From: Spirodela intermedia
Lineage: Eukaryota; Streptophyta; Magnoliopsida; Alismatales; Araceae
DNA: 64,000 nt
NCBI GenBank assembly: GCA_902729315.2
Contig: LR746278.1
Span: 1,809,001-1,873,000, forward strand
Direction: 5' to 3'
The translations under genes were made by a program, and so were the position numbers. Below, piece after piece: positions 34,801 to 47,200 of this stretch (within the stretch, counting starts at the first letter, position 1; each line of letters begins with the position of its first letter). The notes beneath the pieces were generated by a model. That model worked only from the letters and a program-made list of their open reading frames with translations. It was not told where the DNA came from and ran no database searches.

Positions 34801-37800
34801 CTAGGAGGTTAAGCGATTCAGATGAGGTAATAGTTTTCTTCCTTTCTGCTGATTATGGATACAATTCTGATGAACTGGTTGTGTAGAGGCTAAGTCATCC
34901 CTTCGAGGTGAGGTGTTGACTTGTCTTAACCTAAATCAAACCCCTCGAATGCACTTCATTAGTCTAACTACCTCCTCATTCTGGCCCAACGCGAACATGA
35001 GGCAAAACATCATAGTTCCAACCTACTCTTAGTAAATAATGTATATTATATGACCCATTTGTCTTACGCTCATAACTATTCCTTGAAGCTTTTCTAGCTT
35101 TAGTTACCCATAAATCACCCGAATTAAATATAGAATCTCATCTCCTTGAAAACATTCCAAGCCTCGGTAATACTCTCACTCACGAGTTTAAGTCGATTGA
35201 CAACTGATGGTTACAGGGAGGTGTCTGACGAGAGTGAGAAATGACCACATATAAACTTGGGAAGAGTGATTGCGGCGAGATGATGTGATTTTGGTTGCCC
35301 TTTTACAGGTTATAACTTAATGGTATATCTTGAGGTTTTCGCCCTTAATCGGGCCATGCAATGAGAATGCAATTATAATTTTTTTTTCTCGGTTTTTTTT
35401 TACCTTTCCTTGGTGTTTTACTTTCCTTTTTGCTTTCTTATTGGGAGGATATATATGCACACGTATTAGGGGCCTGTCCTTAGTATGTGTTTTACATCTG
35501 TTGATATCTGTGGATGTTAAATTGTATGGGAAATGACGTACAATTAGGGTTTAGGGTTTAGGAGTCCGGTGACTAGTTCCTTACTGGATGGGCCCGGTAT
35601 TTGTGTATAACCAGGCCCGAGCCAGACTTGAAAAAGTATGAGAAGTCATTTTCTTCCACTGCATATCCGGTTAGGGTTTCTTGTTATCGGAAAAAACTGA
35701 ACTTCTCGCTTAATAGGATCTCATCAATATTCCAATCCGTGAATCATGGCGTCAATAGTGTTGATATGACGTTGACTTATTCGTTTTGGCGCATGTGGTG
35801 ACATGTTGGCCCCCTGCTTACGAGTCCCATGGAGTCTTCAATAACACATAGACAGACTTATGCTGATGGCAGATTTAAGAAATCTTACCAATTGTGCGCT
35901 GCAATATTAACAGAAAGTATGAAGTGCAGTGCACTGCCAGCTGTTTGATAGTTCCTTAACTGTCTGAAGATTTCCAATTTTGTAGACGAACAAGGAGATG
36001 CAAGAGAAAATCCTACAGCTGGAAAGCACCTTGATGACTACTCGCAAAGAGAGGGATAAAACTCTGAAAGAGTTGACTCGACTTAAGCAGCATTTATTAG
36101 ATAAGGTAACTGTTTTGTCATTTATTATAATAATAATTATTATTTTACTGATTTGATTCCCTAGCATATCTTGCATGGCATATTTCCGGAAACATTACAC
36201 TCCTGTATCCCCATTGGTTTCTCCTTTTTTGGAACAGTGAACGATGATTATGAAGCCCAGATTATCTCTCAAGCCTCCGAAAAATTTACAATTTCGTTTT
36301 ATTTTGTTGTCACTGTCCCTTTTTTTTATATATATTTTGTTTAGATATTCAATGCGGTGCAGTTTCAGCGCCATTGATATCAGCATGTCTCTTTTGAGCT
36401 GGCAACTCTCACGCGTATGCTGTCGTCTAGGAACTTGAGGAGTCGGATAAGATGGACGAGGACAGCAGACTAATCGAGGAGCTTCGAGCAAGTATAGCAA
36501 CCCAAAGGGCCCACATACTGAAGCTGGAGAAGGCGCTGAATCAGGAGAATGCGAAGAATGAAGAGGCTCAGAGGACGAAAAACGATGAGCTCCGCCAGGC
36601 AAATGAAATCATCAACGGCTTGAAGCAGAAGATCGCAAACTATGCAAATATTTTAGAGTCGAGGAACGCCGAACTGCAGAATCTTCAGACCGCTCTGGGC
36701 CAATACTACGCCGAAGCCGAAGCCAAGGTGTGTGCCGCCTCTGTTATCTCTTGCCGGTGTTCTCTGGAGCGCTCCCCATCAACTTGGTCGGACGATCCTT
36801 GCTTCATCCCAACTGCAGGAACGCCTCGAAGGAGATGTCGTCGCCGCAAGAGCGGAATCGGCCAGACTTTCTGAGCTGTTAAAGGTGACGACACTGCTCG
36901 ATAAGCCGCAATGTTCTTTCTTTATTGCCCATAAAGTCGTCGTAACGAAATATATATATATATATTTGTTTTTTGTTTATTTATTTATTTATTTATTTAT
37001 TTATTCATTCAGGTGGCAAATGAAAAGCTGGAAAGATTGGAAGCGGAGAAAGAGGAGGTGGTCTCGAAGCTCACGCAAGCTGAGAGGACGTCGTCGGATG
37101 GGAAGCTCGCAGTGCAGAGACTTCAGGAGGAAAATCTGAGGCTGCGCCGCACCTTGGAGCAGAGCATGACGAGGATAAACAGGATGTCTCTCGATTCGGA
37201 CTACTCGGTCGACAGGTTGGTGGTGGTCTTACAAAATGGCGGCGGTATCATGTTCTTCACAGCTTTTTCATATTCCTTTTTAATAACATAAATCCGGCGA
37301 TGCCCCCCATCGCCTTCCTTTTTCTTTCTTTTTTCTTTTCCCGGATTTTTTTTTATAGAGGAAATTAATTAATCGCTACTCTGATCCTCTCCGCAGGCGA
37401 ATCGTGATCAAACTGTTGCTGACATATTTTGAGAGAAACCACGGCAAAGAGGTGAGATCTTTCTCTCGAGAACATCACAGGATGCTGCTAGTCTCCGCTC
37501 ATGTTGATCTGATAGTCAACGGATTGAATGGATTAACCTATCAGGTTCTTGACCTCATGGTCCGCATGCTGGGATTCTCCGAGGAGGAGAAGCAGAGGAT
37601 CGTCGCCGCCCAGCAAGCCGCCGGAAAAGGCGTCGTAAGAGGCGTCCTGGGCTTCCCCGGTCGGCTAGTCGGCGGCATCTTAGGCGGCGGCTCCCGAGAA
37701 TCATCATCGGCGCTGTCGGAAAACCAGGTGCATTTTCCATCGTGGGTCGACTTTTTTCTCCCTCCTGCTTTCTGTGTCCTTCGCGGACATTGGGTTGAAT

Positions 37801-38251
37801 TTTCTCACCCTCCTGTCTTTCTCAGTCCTTCGCGGACCCGTGGGCTGACTTTTTCTCATCCTGCTTTTCTGTCCCTCGCGGACCCGTGGGCTGACTTTTT
37901 CTCATCCTGCTTTTCTGTCCCTCGCGGACCTGTGGGTTGGCTTTTTCTCATCCGGTTTTCTGCCCCTTGCGTACCTGTGGGTTGACTTCTTTCTCGTCCT
38001 GTTTTTCGCAGTCCTTTGCGGACCTGTGGGTTGACTTTCTTCTCAAAGAGACCGAGGAGAGAGAAAAGAGGGAGCTGGCGGAGTCCACCGGAGCCTTGGC
38101 CGGCGGCTCCCCTGGCAACTCCGCGACCCCCCTTCGTCCTCATCAGAGCGCCACCATCCCCGACGCCGAGTTCGCCACGGTTCCTCTCACATCGCCGGTC
38201 AACACATCTGAACATACCCGCCCGATTTCCGGATCTTCGTCGAGATATTGA
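28831..38251 (+). CDS. GC4: Golgin candidate GDAP1/GC4: coiled-coil protein with GRIP-related ARF-binding (GRAB) domain
   Basis: Peripheral Golgi tether recruited by ARF1-class GTPases. Fifteen exons: 28831-29043, 30245-30343, 31807-31905, 32312-32467, 32757-32895, 32977-33041, 34392-34553, 34713-34826, 35986-36105, 36431-36727, 36819-36884, 37013-37215, 37397-37451, 37545-37727, 38012-38251, coding 736 aa (family about 700-730). Residues from about 70 to 575 are mostly heptad-rich coiled coil: AELHKAEIQRL, YVSEIKELRFQLENE, LEKSQLEEKLRRIIDQ, KMDEDSRLIEELRASIATQR, NLQTALGQYYAEAEAK. The GRAB domain follows (about 570-620): LRRTLEQSMTRINRMS, RIVIKLLLTYFERNHGKEVL, DLMVRMLGFSEEEKQRI. It ends GVVRGVLGFPGRLVGGILGG, then SFADLWVDFLLKETEE. 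The start could also be 28834. Intron 14 holds tandem copies of the last exon's beginning. GC3 and GC4 are paralogues; the symbol is tentative. Confidence 0.92.
36975..37004. repeat. (TTTA)n microsatellite in golgin intron 11
   Basis: About seven TTTA units ending 8 nt before the acceptor AG of exon 12, so the repeat forms most of the polypyrimidine-side sequence of that intron. Confidence 0.9.
37738..38040 (+). repeat. Tandem repeat (45-49 nt unit) made from the intron 14 / exon 15 junction
   Basis: Units aligned on the exon start TCCTTTGCGG begin at 37777, 37826, 37872, 37918, 37963 and, as the real exon, 38012, with a partial unit from 37738. Each carries a T-rich tract, then TCCnTCGCGGACCyGTGGG, then TGACTTTTTCTC. 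Only the unit at 37826 keeps an AG just before the exon-like part (CTCAG); the others have CTG, GTG or TGC there. Confidence 0.9.
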
Positions 38252-39606
38252 AGCCCGCCTCTATCGAGGGGTTATAGCATTCGTTTGTAATTATTCCCCA
38301 ATTCGTCCCATTTATTGACTGTTTGTGAGAGGAAATCCATTCATTTCGCTCGAGCCCCCTTCTGTTTCTTCTTACGCTCGCCTGTTCCCCGTGTCTGCGT
38401 GTCCATGTACACTTAGGACAGTCCTCGGTTGACAATGATACGACTGGGTTGATCTCTCTTCTGTGTCATTTCTGTGAGCCAAAGTAGCAGTGTGGGTTCT
38501 GCGTGTCAACGGAGAGAGAGAGAGAGAGAGAAGAGAGAGAGATGGATCGCTCCATGGGTTGACCGTAATAAAGTCAACGCGCAATAATTTTTGAACTGGG
38601 GCCTTACTGAAGCAGGAGACGCAGCACGAAGAACTGAGGCCCGATCGGAGTTGACCAATCCCCCGTTGACTCTGGGATTCGACCCGCAGGTGGATCTCGA
38701 GACATCCTTAATCTAATTCCCCGGATGGTCAAAATGCACTAATTCTGCTTCCTTCTGAATATAACAACTGCCTTTACAACTAGATGCCTCGATCAGATCA
38801 TAATTTAGCTCCTCTAATCAGCTGGAAGAACACCATTAAGACTCATAAAGACTCAATTTTTCAGCAGAAGGGCCCATCACAACCCCCCACCTTCCTGCAG
38901 GCTCCGACACTGGATTTTGACCAGCGGGCAATTACCATAAGAGGAAAGATTTAATATTAGATATCTCGAGATCCGCGGTCTCGATGATCATCAAGCCAGA
39001 TTTGAATGCCTGAGGCTCGAATCCCAGAGTCAACAGGGATTGGTCAGCTCCTGACGAAGAGCGCCAATTAGACTGTCCTTCCCGCAGAGAGCCCCCCTTG
39101 GGCGGCTGGGGAACCTTTGACACAGTGGGAGGGACGACCCTCGTCCCCATGGACGCTGACAAGAAGCTGCAGAGCACATTAACTCACCAGGTAACCCACA
39201 CCACATACGCCAGAAAAATACCGCGACCCTCTCAGAAGCCATGGCCCGCAAAGGTGAGAAAAGCAGGAAGAACAGTGAGGAGAAAGATTTCTGGAAGAAA
39301 AATAAAATTGATGCGAAACAAACAGGTATGAGAAAGAGCAGAGTGAATCCATTAAGCGAAGCAGAAACATGGGGATATCATTGCCTGTTCTTCACATGGG
39401 CAAGAGAAATTAGCGACGGAAGCCACGAATATATACATAATTTGACAGTAATGTGCTTGAAAGGGAGCCATACGTCCGACAGACTAAGTATATTTGTTTC
39501 ACAGAGTTCAAACATTTTGAGTAACTTCCTGGAGAGTCGGATCACCCGCCGTCCAGGAAAGAACAGCTACCTGCGATAAGATGAGCAAGCCCGCGTCCTT
39601 GTTCCC
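38252..39606. other. Convergent intergenic region (golgin / reticulon 3' flanks)
   Basis: 1.35 kb containing the 3' flanks of two genes that end toward each other. A GA run lies at 38514-38541. Several TTGAC/GTCAA cores occur around 38560-38680. No protein or RNA gene is supported. Confidence 0.6.
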
Positions 39607-41141
39607 CTAGTGCTTCTTGGCTTTCAATGGCCCTCTGGGTATCTTGCTCAGGACCTTCTCGTCGAACACCGCATACTGTTTCTTGATTTCGATCGCTGCT
39701 CTCTCCCCAAAGGCGTCGACTTTGTCCTCGTACTTCTCGTAGAAGACAGGGACGGTGTGCAGCAAGACGAACACTGTTCTTGAGCAAAGACGAGGGGAGA
39801 GAGCGTGAAGAAAAAGAGGATATGAGAGAGGTGAGAAGTGCAGAGGATGAACCACATTGGATTACCTATGTAGAACAGAGTCAAGAAATTGCAGCAGCTG
39901 CCCATGACAGACACAGCCCATAAACCAGCAATCACCTGAGGGGGGCCAAAAAAAGGAAAGAAAGGTGGAGAAGGATCTGTGAGTATTGTGTAAAATGATC
40001 CCGATAATGAGTGACTTCGAGAGCGAAGGTGATGATGATGCGTACAGCGAGGAACTTTCGAAGATCATGCCCAGAAGCGATGTCCTTCAGCACAGAGAAA
40101 GCTCGGTTGATCTCGAACCTCAGAGCGAGAGCAATGTTCACAATCAGATCCTCCGGGATTTTGACCTCTGGAATGCGCGGCGGCGACCTAAACCAGACAG
40201 ATATTCAGAAGGTTATGATTACTGGATCGGAAACAGGCGGAAAAAAACCAGACATGGGACGGAGAGCAGGAGAGGGATGGAGGAGGGGGGGTTTACTTGT
40301 TGATGAAGGAGGAGGCATAGGACCAGATGAAGAGGAGCGTCAAGGAGAGGATGAGACCATGGCAGACGAGCGCGAGAAGATGGTACTGCAGCAGCTCAAA
40401 CAGGACCCAGATCGCCGTGGCCCCAACGAGAGCCCCCACCGAGATCTTTTTGTTCCTCCACAGAAACAAATCCGCAGCTGCACAGGCGAAGCCAAAACCC
40501 ATTAGACTGCGAGGATCATCACGGATGAGGTCATCAAATTAATCTGAAAGATGAAAAAAGGCCAACAATTCTTCCGGATAAGCTAAAAACTTCGACGAGT
40601 TTCTCGGGTTACAGATAAACATACTCAAACAGAGCATCAGAACGAGGGGTTTATATATGCACAAAACGACCGGCAACGGAGGGAGCATCCGAAAAGGCAA
40701 CAAGTCCAAGGAAAAATAAAAACTAGAGCCAGAGTAGAGAATGCACGGATCTCGCTCGAAGCAAGCAAATCACCCCAGAACAGAACAGCATCGAAACATG
40801 ATACTCTCCATAAACCAACCCTAACTAAGCTCGAACGAAGCAGCCGAGGGGGTAGAAAAATTAAGATTCTGCAAGTACCAACAGGCGGAAATAATAATAA
40901 AAAAATCCTCAACAATAATGTAAATACGTCCCCGGAGGGATCCCTCACGTTTGCCTCCGCCGAAGACCTTGTGAACGGGCTCCTCACGGCCGAAGAGCCT
41001 CCAGACCTTGGCCTTCACGGAAGACGACGACGACTCCGCCTTCTCCCCCTCCGAATCCGAGCCCGAGCCATGCCCATGCAGCTTCTCCATGATCTCCTCC
41101 ACCAGCGACTCCCCTGCGCCCTCCTCCCCCTTCTCAGACAT
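39607..41141 (-). CDS. RTNLB: Reticulon-like protein B (RTNLB)
   Basis: Shapes tubular endoplasmic reticulum by wedging hairpin membrane segments into one leaflet. Five exons, minus order: 41141-40949, 40477-40297, 40187-40046, 39935-39866, 39773-39607, coding 250 aa, the usual RTNLB length. An acidic/Ser-rich cytosolic N-terminus ([20 protein letters not shown]) leads to [20 protein letters not shown]. The reticulon homology domain has two hydrophobic hairpins (about 79-122 and 170-200): [84 protein letters not shown]. The C-terminus is [13 protein letters not shown], which contains a K-x-K-x-x-type ER retrieval signal. In-frame Met codons exist further upstream, but MSEKGEE fits the family. 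Gene order suggests the RTNLB7 position; which paralogue this is remains open. Confidence 0.94.
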
Positions 41142-42223
41142 CCTCCCCCTTCCCTCACCACGCTCCTCGCAGATCCCTAAAACCCTAATCCCCTCCTCCC
41201 CCCCCCGTTCACCAGCAAGAGTATCCTCCACCTCCCCTCCACGGGAACGGTGTGTGTAGTAGGCTTCCCTACCTAGTGCGGGGCCTCTCCTCCTGACACG
41301 TGTCTCCTCCGAAGAGACCCACCGAAGCTGTGCATTCAATACGACCGTCCGATCATCAGGTTCGGACCCGAACCTAGACGCGGAAGATATTTCCTCTGGT
41401 CGGCGGCAAGACAGATTTCACGAGTTTGAATATATATAAAAAATATTTATAACAAAATAATTTGGTTTTTTTTTTCCTGATCGTCGGGCCGCTGGAGATC
41501 GTAAAGGGGGGATGCTTTTTGGGCCCAGTAATATTGAGGGTCGGCCCATGGGATGCATCTGGGCCCGTTTTCCCCGAGATTTGGCCTTTTGAGTAGTGGG
41601 CGCCTGGCCTGGGTTTTTTTGGTTTTCCCCGCACGTGGGGGGATGCGGGAACGGGGAACTGACGCCTCGGCGGTACCCCGAAGAAGGAAATAAATTAGAC
41701 GATCGTGTCGAGGAAACCGAGGCAGGACAGCCCGGCCCAAAAAAGGTGGTGGGAGGCGGCGAGAGCGTCGTGGATCTCCTCCGTAGCGGCGGTGGCTCTG
41801 CCTCTGCAAATGGCCGTCGCAGGGGATCGTCGGAGGAGGAGGAAGCGCGGCGCGAGAGGTATGAGCTCGAAAACGATTGTTGTTGCGACGGAAATGGCGG
41901 GATCGGGGAGGAGGGATCGAGCTCTGAAGCGGAGAGGGGGATCTCCTTGTCCGGAGGGGGGAGGAGCAGAGGCGGCGCTTCTGGTTCGAGGAGAGGATCC
42001 GTCGGAATTACTATTTGCTCTTCCGTTGGCGGAGAATCGGAGGTCGGCAGGGGGGGGGGGAAGAGAAGGAGATCTATCCGCTCTGTTTTTATTCGATTTA
42101 CAGGAGGAGATGAAAGAACCAGGGGGAGCCACAAAATAATTATCGGTTGGTCGTACCTTACCAAAGAAGGAAGGAAAGAAGTGGGCGGCGAACAACGGAG
42201 GAGGAGAAAACCAGATCCGGCCG
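41142..42223. other. Intergenic region: reticulon promoter and ATL 3' flank
   Basis: 1.1 kb. A telo-box-like AAAACCCTAA (41179-41188) lies about 40 nt upstream of the reticulon ATG, probably in its leader. An AT-rich block lies at 41420-41470. From 41600 on the DNA is very GC-rich with G runs. Long open frames on both strands here are low-complexity Pro/Arg/Gly products of composition, not genes. Confidence 0.55.
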
Positions 42224-42856
42224 TCACCGGCGGTGGCGATCGGCGGAGAAATGGGAGAGCGGGACAAGCTCCGACAGGGGAGTGGACAACGGCGTGGACT
42301 GCGGCGTCGGCATGGGGGAGGTGCGGCAGACGGGGCAGGACGCGTTGAGCCGGAGCCATGCGTCGATGCAGGGGAGGTGGAAGAAGTGCCGGCAATCCGG
42401 CATCATCCGCAGCATCTCACCTTCCCTGTAATCGCAGAGGCAGACGGGGCAGACGGTGTCGGACTTGGAGGACTTGCAGAAGGGGAACTTGGGATAGGAG
42501 CTTATGGCTGCCTGATCCAGGCCAGGGGCGGGGCTGCGACCCGCGCCTTCCTCTTCCTCGTCGTCTTCCTCGGCGACGAAGATGATGTGCGGGAGCCCAC
42601 CTGCGCCGCTGGGGTTTGAGAAGGACAAGGAGGCAATGGTGGGATCGGGGCTGGCGTCGCTGCCGCCGCGCCTGCGGCCGCTGCGGCGGGAGGAGCTCCG
42701 GCAGCAGACGTAGGAAACCAGGAGGAGAGTCGAGAGAAGGACGAGGAACCCCAGGGCGATGGCGATGGCGTACCCAAGGCCGAGGCTGGAGAGGCTCTGC
42801 AGGAAGCTGGTAGAAGAAGAGGAGCTCCCGCCGCCGCTGTCGGCGCTGGAGGACAT
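42224..42856 (-). CDS. ATL-type RING-H2 E3 ubiquitin ligase (ATL67-69-like)
   Basis: Membrane-bound ubiquitin ligase, 210 aa, no intron, as usual for the ATL family. A Ser-rich N-terminus is followed by one membrane segment at about 27-50 (LGYAIAIALGFLVLLSTLLL), a basic patch (RRSGRRR), the GLD motif at about 112 (GLDQAAISSYPKFPF), and a canonical RING-H2: C136, C139, C155, H157, H160, C163, C174, C177, with the diagnostic W167 in CIDAWLRL. The tail is Pro/Ser/Thr-rich. The substrate is unknown. The short membrane-proximal start GLGYAIAIALG resembles ATL67/68/69 as I remember them. The coding sequence is markedly GC-rich compared with neighbours. Confidence 0.93.
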   Translation of the reverse strand: MSSSADSGGGSSSSSTSFLQSLSSLGLGYAIAIALGFLVLLSTLLLVSYVCCRSSSRRSGRRRGGSDASPDPTIASLSFSNPSGAGGLPHIIFVAEEDDEEEEGAGRSPAPGLDQAAISSYPKFPFCKSSKSDTVCPVCLCDYREGEMLRMMPDCRHFFHLPCIDAWLRLNASCPVCRTSPMPTPQSTPLSTPLSELVPLSHFSADRHRR

Positions 42857-43746
42857 CTTCTGCTGGAGGGGATGGAGGCGGAGAAACTTTTCATAGTTTG
42901 GGAAGGAGAGAGAGCCGGCGTTTTTTTTTCACCCTTTTTTTCCCCCCTTTTCTCTCTGCAGGAGGGGGCGGGGGTGGTGGCGAAGGGGTGGTGGGTGGGC
43001 TTTCCCAGCTGCAGCATTTAATACCGAGGGAATCCGAACAGGGTGGTTTAAATGTTAGGGTCTTCGGCCAAAGGGCCGGGCCCGCGGCAGGAATGGGGAT
43101 GAAGCCCGAAGCCCACTGCAAACCCCCGCCGCCTCTCCTACCCATGTAGAGAGAGAGAGAGAGAGACAGAGACACAAAGATCTGGGAATGGACTGCAAGT
43201 GGTGCTGTGCGGCGGGAATGGAAGACCTCCCTCATCTGAAGCATGCCTCCCGCCGCTTTTCAGTTCCCCTTTTTATCCATCCTTTTTGCAAGTGGAGGGT
43301 CAACTCGCACAACTAGGTTTATGCGGTCGCTGTCAGAGCACTTCGCCGGCCTTGTTGTTCCCTCTCTCTACTTCTTTCCGCATGCTCAACTCCCAGGTAC
43401 CCACTGTGAATCCCACCCCAAAAATCCCGTCTTTTTCTAGTGTTTACTAACCAATCTCTTCGACAGAGCAGAGAAACGGACTGACTGACTGACTGATTGA
43501 CTACTCCTCTCTGTCATCCGGGTTCTGCTCTCTGGTTACGATTTGCTGCCTTCTTCATGGTGCGGCTTTCTTAGGAAGAGAAGAGTAGGGTTGACTTCCT
43601 TCTCCCGGAGGTTCCGTTCCCCCGCGATTCCCAAATACTGGGTATGAAAAGCTCCTCTATCACGTAGATTCCGAAGTATTTTACATTCGGTCTTTTGGGG
43701 AGGATGGACAGGTCTTCTACAAAGAGAGTCTTCCCATTCTTTAAAG

Positions 43747-43747
<1 letters not shown>

Positions 43748-43789
<42 letters not shown>
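43748..43789. repeat. (CT)n microsatellite
   Basis: About 21 CT units without interruption. Confidence 0.95.
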
Positions 43790-43792
<3 letters not shown>

Positions 43793-43892
43793 AGCGAATG
43801 TATATATTTTTTTTATACATGCATAGATTGAAACCCACAATACAAAAGCTGTCTTGTCTTGCTACCAAGCTAACCAACAGTCAGCCATGCAG

Positions 43893-43895
<3 letters not shown>

Positions 43896-43939
<44 letters not shown>

Positions 43940-43946
43940 TCTCTCT
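43896..43946. repeat. (CT)n microsatellite
   Basis: About 25 CT units with one CCCT interruption, about 110 nt from the previous run. Confidence 0.95.
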
Positions 43947-44267
43947 GGCGAATGACGAAGAAAACCGCTTAATTTATGAGGACCTGGATGGCAGCAATGG
44001 CGCCTTCTTCTTCCTCTTCTTCTTAGCCGGCGACAGTGACGGAGAAGCGGGACCGCGTACCGGTTCGGAACCCAACCCCAAGGCCCACCCACGAACAGGC
44101 CCAAGGCCCAGTACCCAATCTGGGACCCACTAGACAACACGTTACAACGGGCAACGGACCGATCGATTATATTTACAAGGCCTGACCCCGGGGGGCTCCC
44201 CTTAAAAAGAAGCTTACAACAGCAATAAAAGAAAAAACCTCACACCCCTTCCCCGTCTAACCCCTGC

Positions 44268-47200
44268 CTATCTTTCCTTCCCCCAGCCTTTGCCAAGACC
44301 TGGCGCCGCCGCCGCCGCCGCCGCACCGCCGTGCCTCCGCCGCCCGTCGTGGCCCCTCTCCACCCGCGCCGGCGCCGGCGGCCGGGCCGCCGCCGCGGGA
44401 CCCACCTGAACCACCACCCTAGGGTTGACCGCCGAGTCCCTCCCCGGCCTAAGAGGGTTGTGGGCGTTCTCGGCGGGAATAGAGCATTTCAACAGCGGCG
44501 GCGGCCGGTAGATGGTCCTCTTCTTCTCGTCGCCCACTCGAGTGGCGGCGCAGAACTTGACGGGATCGCCGGCCTTCGCCGGCGGCGCCCGGGGGGGATC
44601 CGGCTTCGCGACGCAAGGGTTGACTTTCCGCGCCTTCATGGTCTTCTGCGAAGGGGCAATGGGCCACGTCACCCTTCCAGCAGCGTGGCGGCTCCCTCGC
44701 CCCCCGCTCGCTACCTCGTAGAGTATCTCCGCCGCCGCCAACAATCTTGGAGAGTAGCCTGAAGAAGAAATCAACCCATGCCCACACACATTAATGAACC
44801 AGAAATGGATCAAATGCCCAGCCATATTTATCTATTTTCCATTTCTTTTTTTAAGAAGAAATCACGCGAATTAATGAACCAGAATCTTTTTTTGCTGGCA
44901 TCGATGCAAAAAAAAAAGCCCCAGAAAACGGGCCTCATTACTATAAACGGTAAAGAATAAGCTCACCTGAACTGCTGCCCTCCAGAGAAGGACATCTGTC
45001 GGATACTCCCCCAGGGCTCTTAAACTGCCGCCAATGGTTTCTCCCACTGTGATTCTGTGCATCTCTAGCCGGAGGCTCCGTGGCTTCCCGGATCCGTATG
45101 CTGCCATAAGATCGACCCACAGCGTCCGCACTCGTAAGAAGAACAGCGGAGTCAGAAGAACCCATGTTCCCCGCCATGAGACTGAAAGGGGAAGAGCTCA
45201 GAAAACCAGAGGCTCCCCTCTTTGGAGTCGAATCCTGGGTGTGATCACCGATCTTCAGATCCAATTCTGGAAAGGAGCTGCGCTCTTCCCCCATCAAACA
45301 GGAGTTGCTCCCTATTCTGACCCACTTGCCCTGAGAAGAGCTTCTGCTCATGGTTGACTTGCTGGCGTCAACGATGGGTTTGGAAGGCCCGGTGTGGGAA
45401 ATTGACCAAGGGAAAGCTGGAAGGGCGCCTCTTCCCACATCTGAATCTGCCAGAATGCTGCCCAAGTCGCGGGCTGCCGATAGTCCGAGCCGTTGCAGGA
45501 TATCTTTCGGCTGGTAAGCGGGAGAATCATTCACATTTGCCTGGTGCTGGATCGCCATTAAAGCATCAAAAAGAAGGAAAAAAAAAAAAAAGAGTATCAT
45601 CAGCAAAAGAAGTTTTTTTTTCTGTTTTTATTTTCTTTCTGAAGAAAAAAAAAGACAGAGAGGACAAAAAATTAAAAAAAAACTTATTTTTGGATTTACC
45701 AGGGGAAGGAATGCAGCTGCTTCGGCATATTTATCCTCTCTTTCAGAGTTTGTGGAGTCCAGAGTGCCCGGCGCTTTCCAACTGCCGGAGCTTCCCATCG
45801 TATTATGAGCTGTAAGAACAGAAGCTGCCTTTCTAATAGAAAGTAGGATATTTTCGTTAGCACTTGATGCCTTCTTAGCTCTTTCTTGATATGAATTGGG
45901 AGGGCATGAGAAGCTGCCATCGAGAAGTTCATTCAATGATAAATCGTCCACACTCTTTGTTAAGTCGAGATGATCAAACTTTACCCCCAAAGTTCCTGAA
46001 ATACGGCGATGAACGGCAATCATTAGCGACCAGCATATGGATGAATAAGATATGTGCGAGAAATATCTCAAAAAAAAAAAAGGTCAACATAAATAAAATG
46101 TAAAAGAAGTCAGAGAGATCGTGGACGACCATAAATATATCCACTATGAAAGATGAGGAAAAATAGAAATAAACACTAAATCTCTTCAATAAAAATGCAG
46201 TATCAGATAAGTGAAGCTGACTGTTTTGGAAAGGACATCAAATTTATCAAACAAATGGAAAACTGACGCAATGGAGTCTCCGCACTGGTAATAATACTTC
46301 CTTATTTGGTTAAAAATGGGGGCTATCTTTGGGAAATTCAATGCTAGGCAAACAGAATGACTCCTGGAGAAGCCAAAGAGAAGTAAACAAGGAAAATACC
46401 GAGATTAGCAACTTAGAATTGCCGAGCATAGAAGATACCATTTGATGTAATACAGAATCGTTGAACGCGAAATGCCCAAAAAATAAGGCCTAAAAACCTT
46501 AAAATGGTGAAACGTCAAAAGTTCAAAAGTTGCGTGCGTGTGGAAAATTGGTTATTTTAGCCCCGCCCAAGTAACTCTTTTTAAGAATCCCTAGCTAACA
46601 TTTAGCAGTTCAGTTAGCATATTATATTTTTTTGCCTATTTAAAGAGGGAAGCATTGTAGAAGGACACATGGTTTTGCTAAAAATATATTTCGTTTCACA
46701 TTTCTTGTAGATTCAAGGTGACGATACCAAAAAATTATCGTGTATATGAGAAAAATGCAGATAAAGAGTGCTCGATGATGTGGGAGATCCAAAATACGGG
46801 GGGATGGAGGAAACAAAGCATCATCCAAAGGAACTATAGATAACAATAAATCAACTCTCCATCATACCACTCGAAAGCACGTTTTGAAATTCTTCCATGA
46901 TCAGATAGAAAGAAGATATTTATTCATCTCGTCAGTCCCCCTCAAATTTCCTCAACATTTATTCAGCCATTACCTTGATCAATATGAATTTAACTATTTG
47001 GGTGAGGTACATTTCTCCAGAAAATAAACGCCGTATATAGAACAATATATTGCAAAAAATTTATATCAAGTAAGTTTCTTCCGCTTTATTAGGCTTCCAT
47101 ATTTAACATCTGCCGACCATTATATCTTCCCTGTATGAGTGCATGATGCTCACTACCTACCACACCGTGATCCACAATGACATTAGCAGTCTACAACTAG

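Larger units (their letters stand above)
42857..44267. other. Intergenic region with CT runs
   Basis: 1.4 kb upstream of the ATL gene and downstream of the unrecognised gene, both on the minus strand. It holds a short GA run (43147-43166) and two long CT runs. No supported gene. Confidence 0.6.

Noticed and set aside
39000-39060. tRNA-like GGCTCGAATCCCAGAG segment
   Set aside because: Resembles a T-loop, but no acceptor stem, D-arm or anticodon arm can be paired around it.
41596-42395. Long open frames on both strands between reticulon and ATL genes
   Set aside because: Products are low-complexity Gly/Arg/Pro/Ser sequences without conserved motifs, as expected from GC-rich DNA with G runs.
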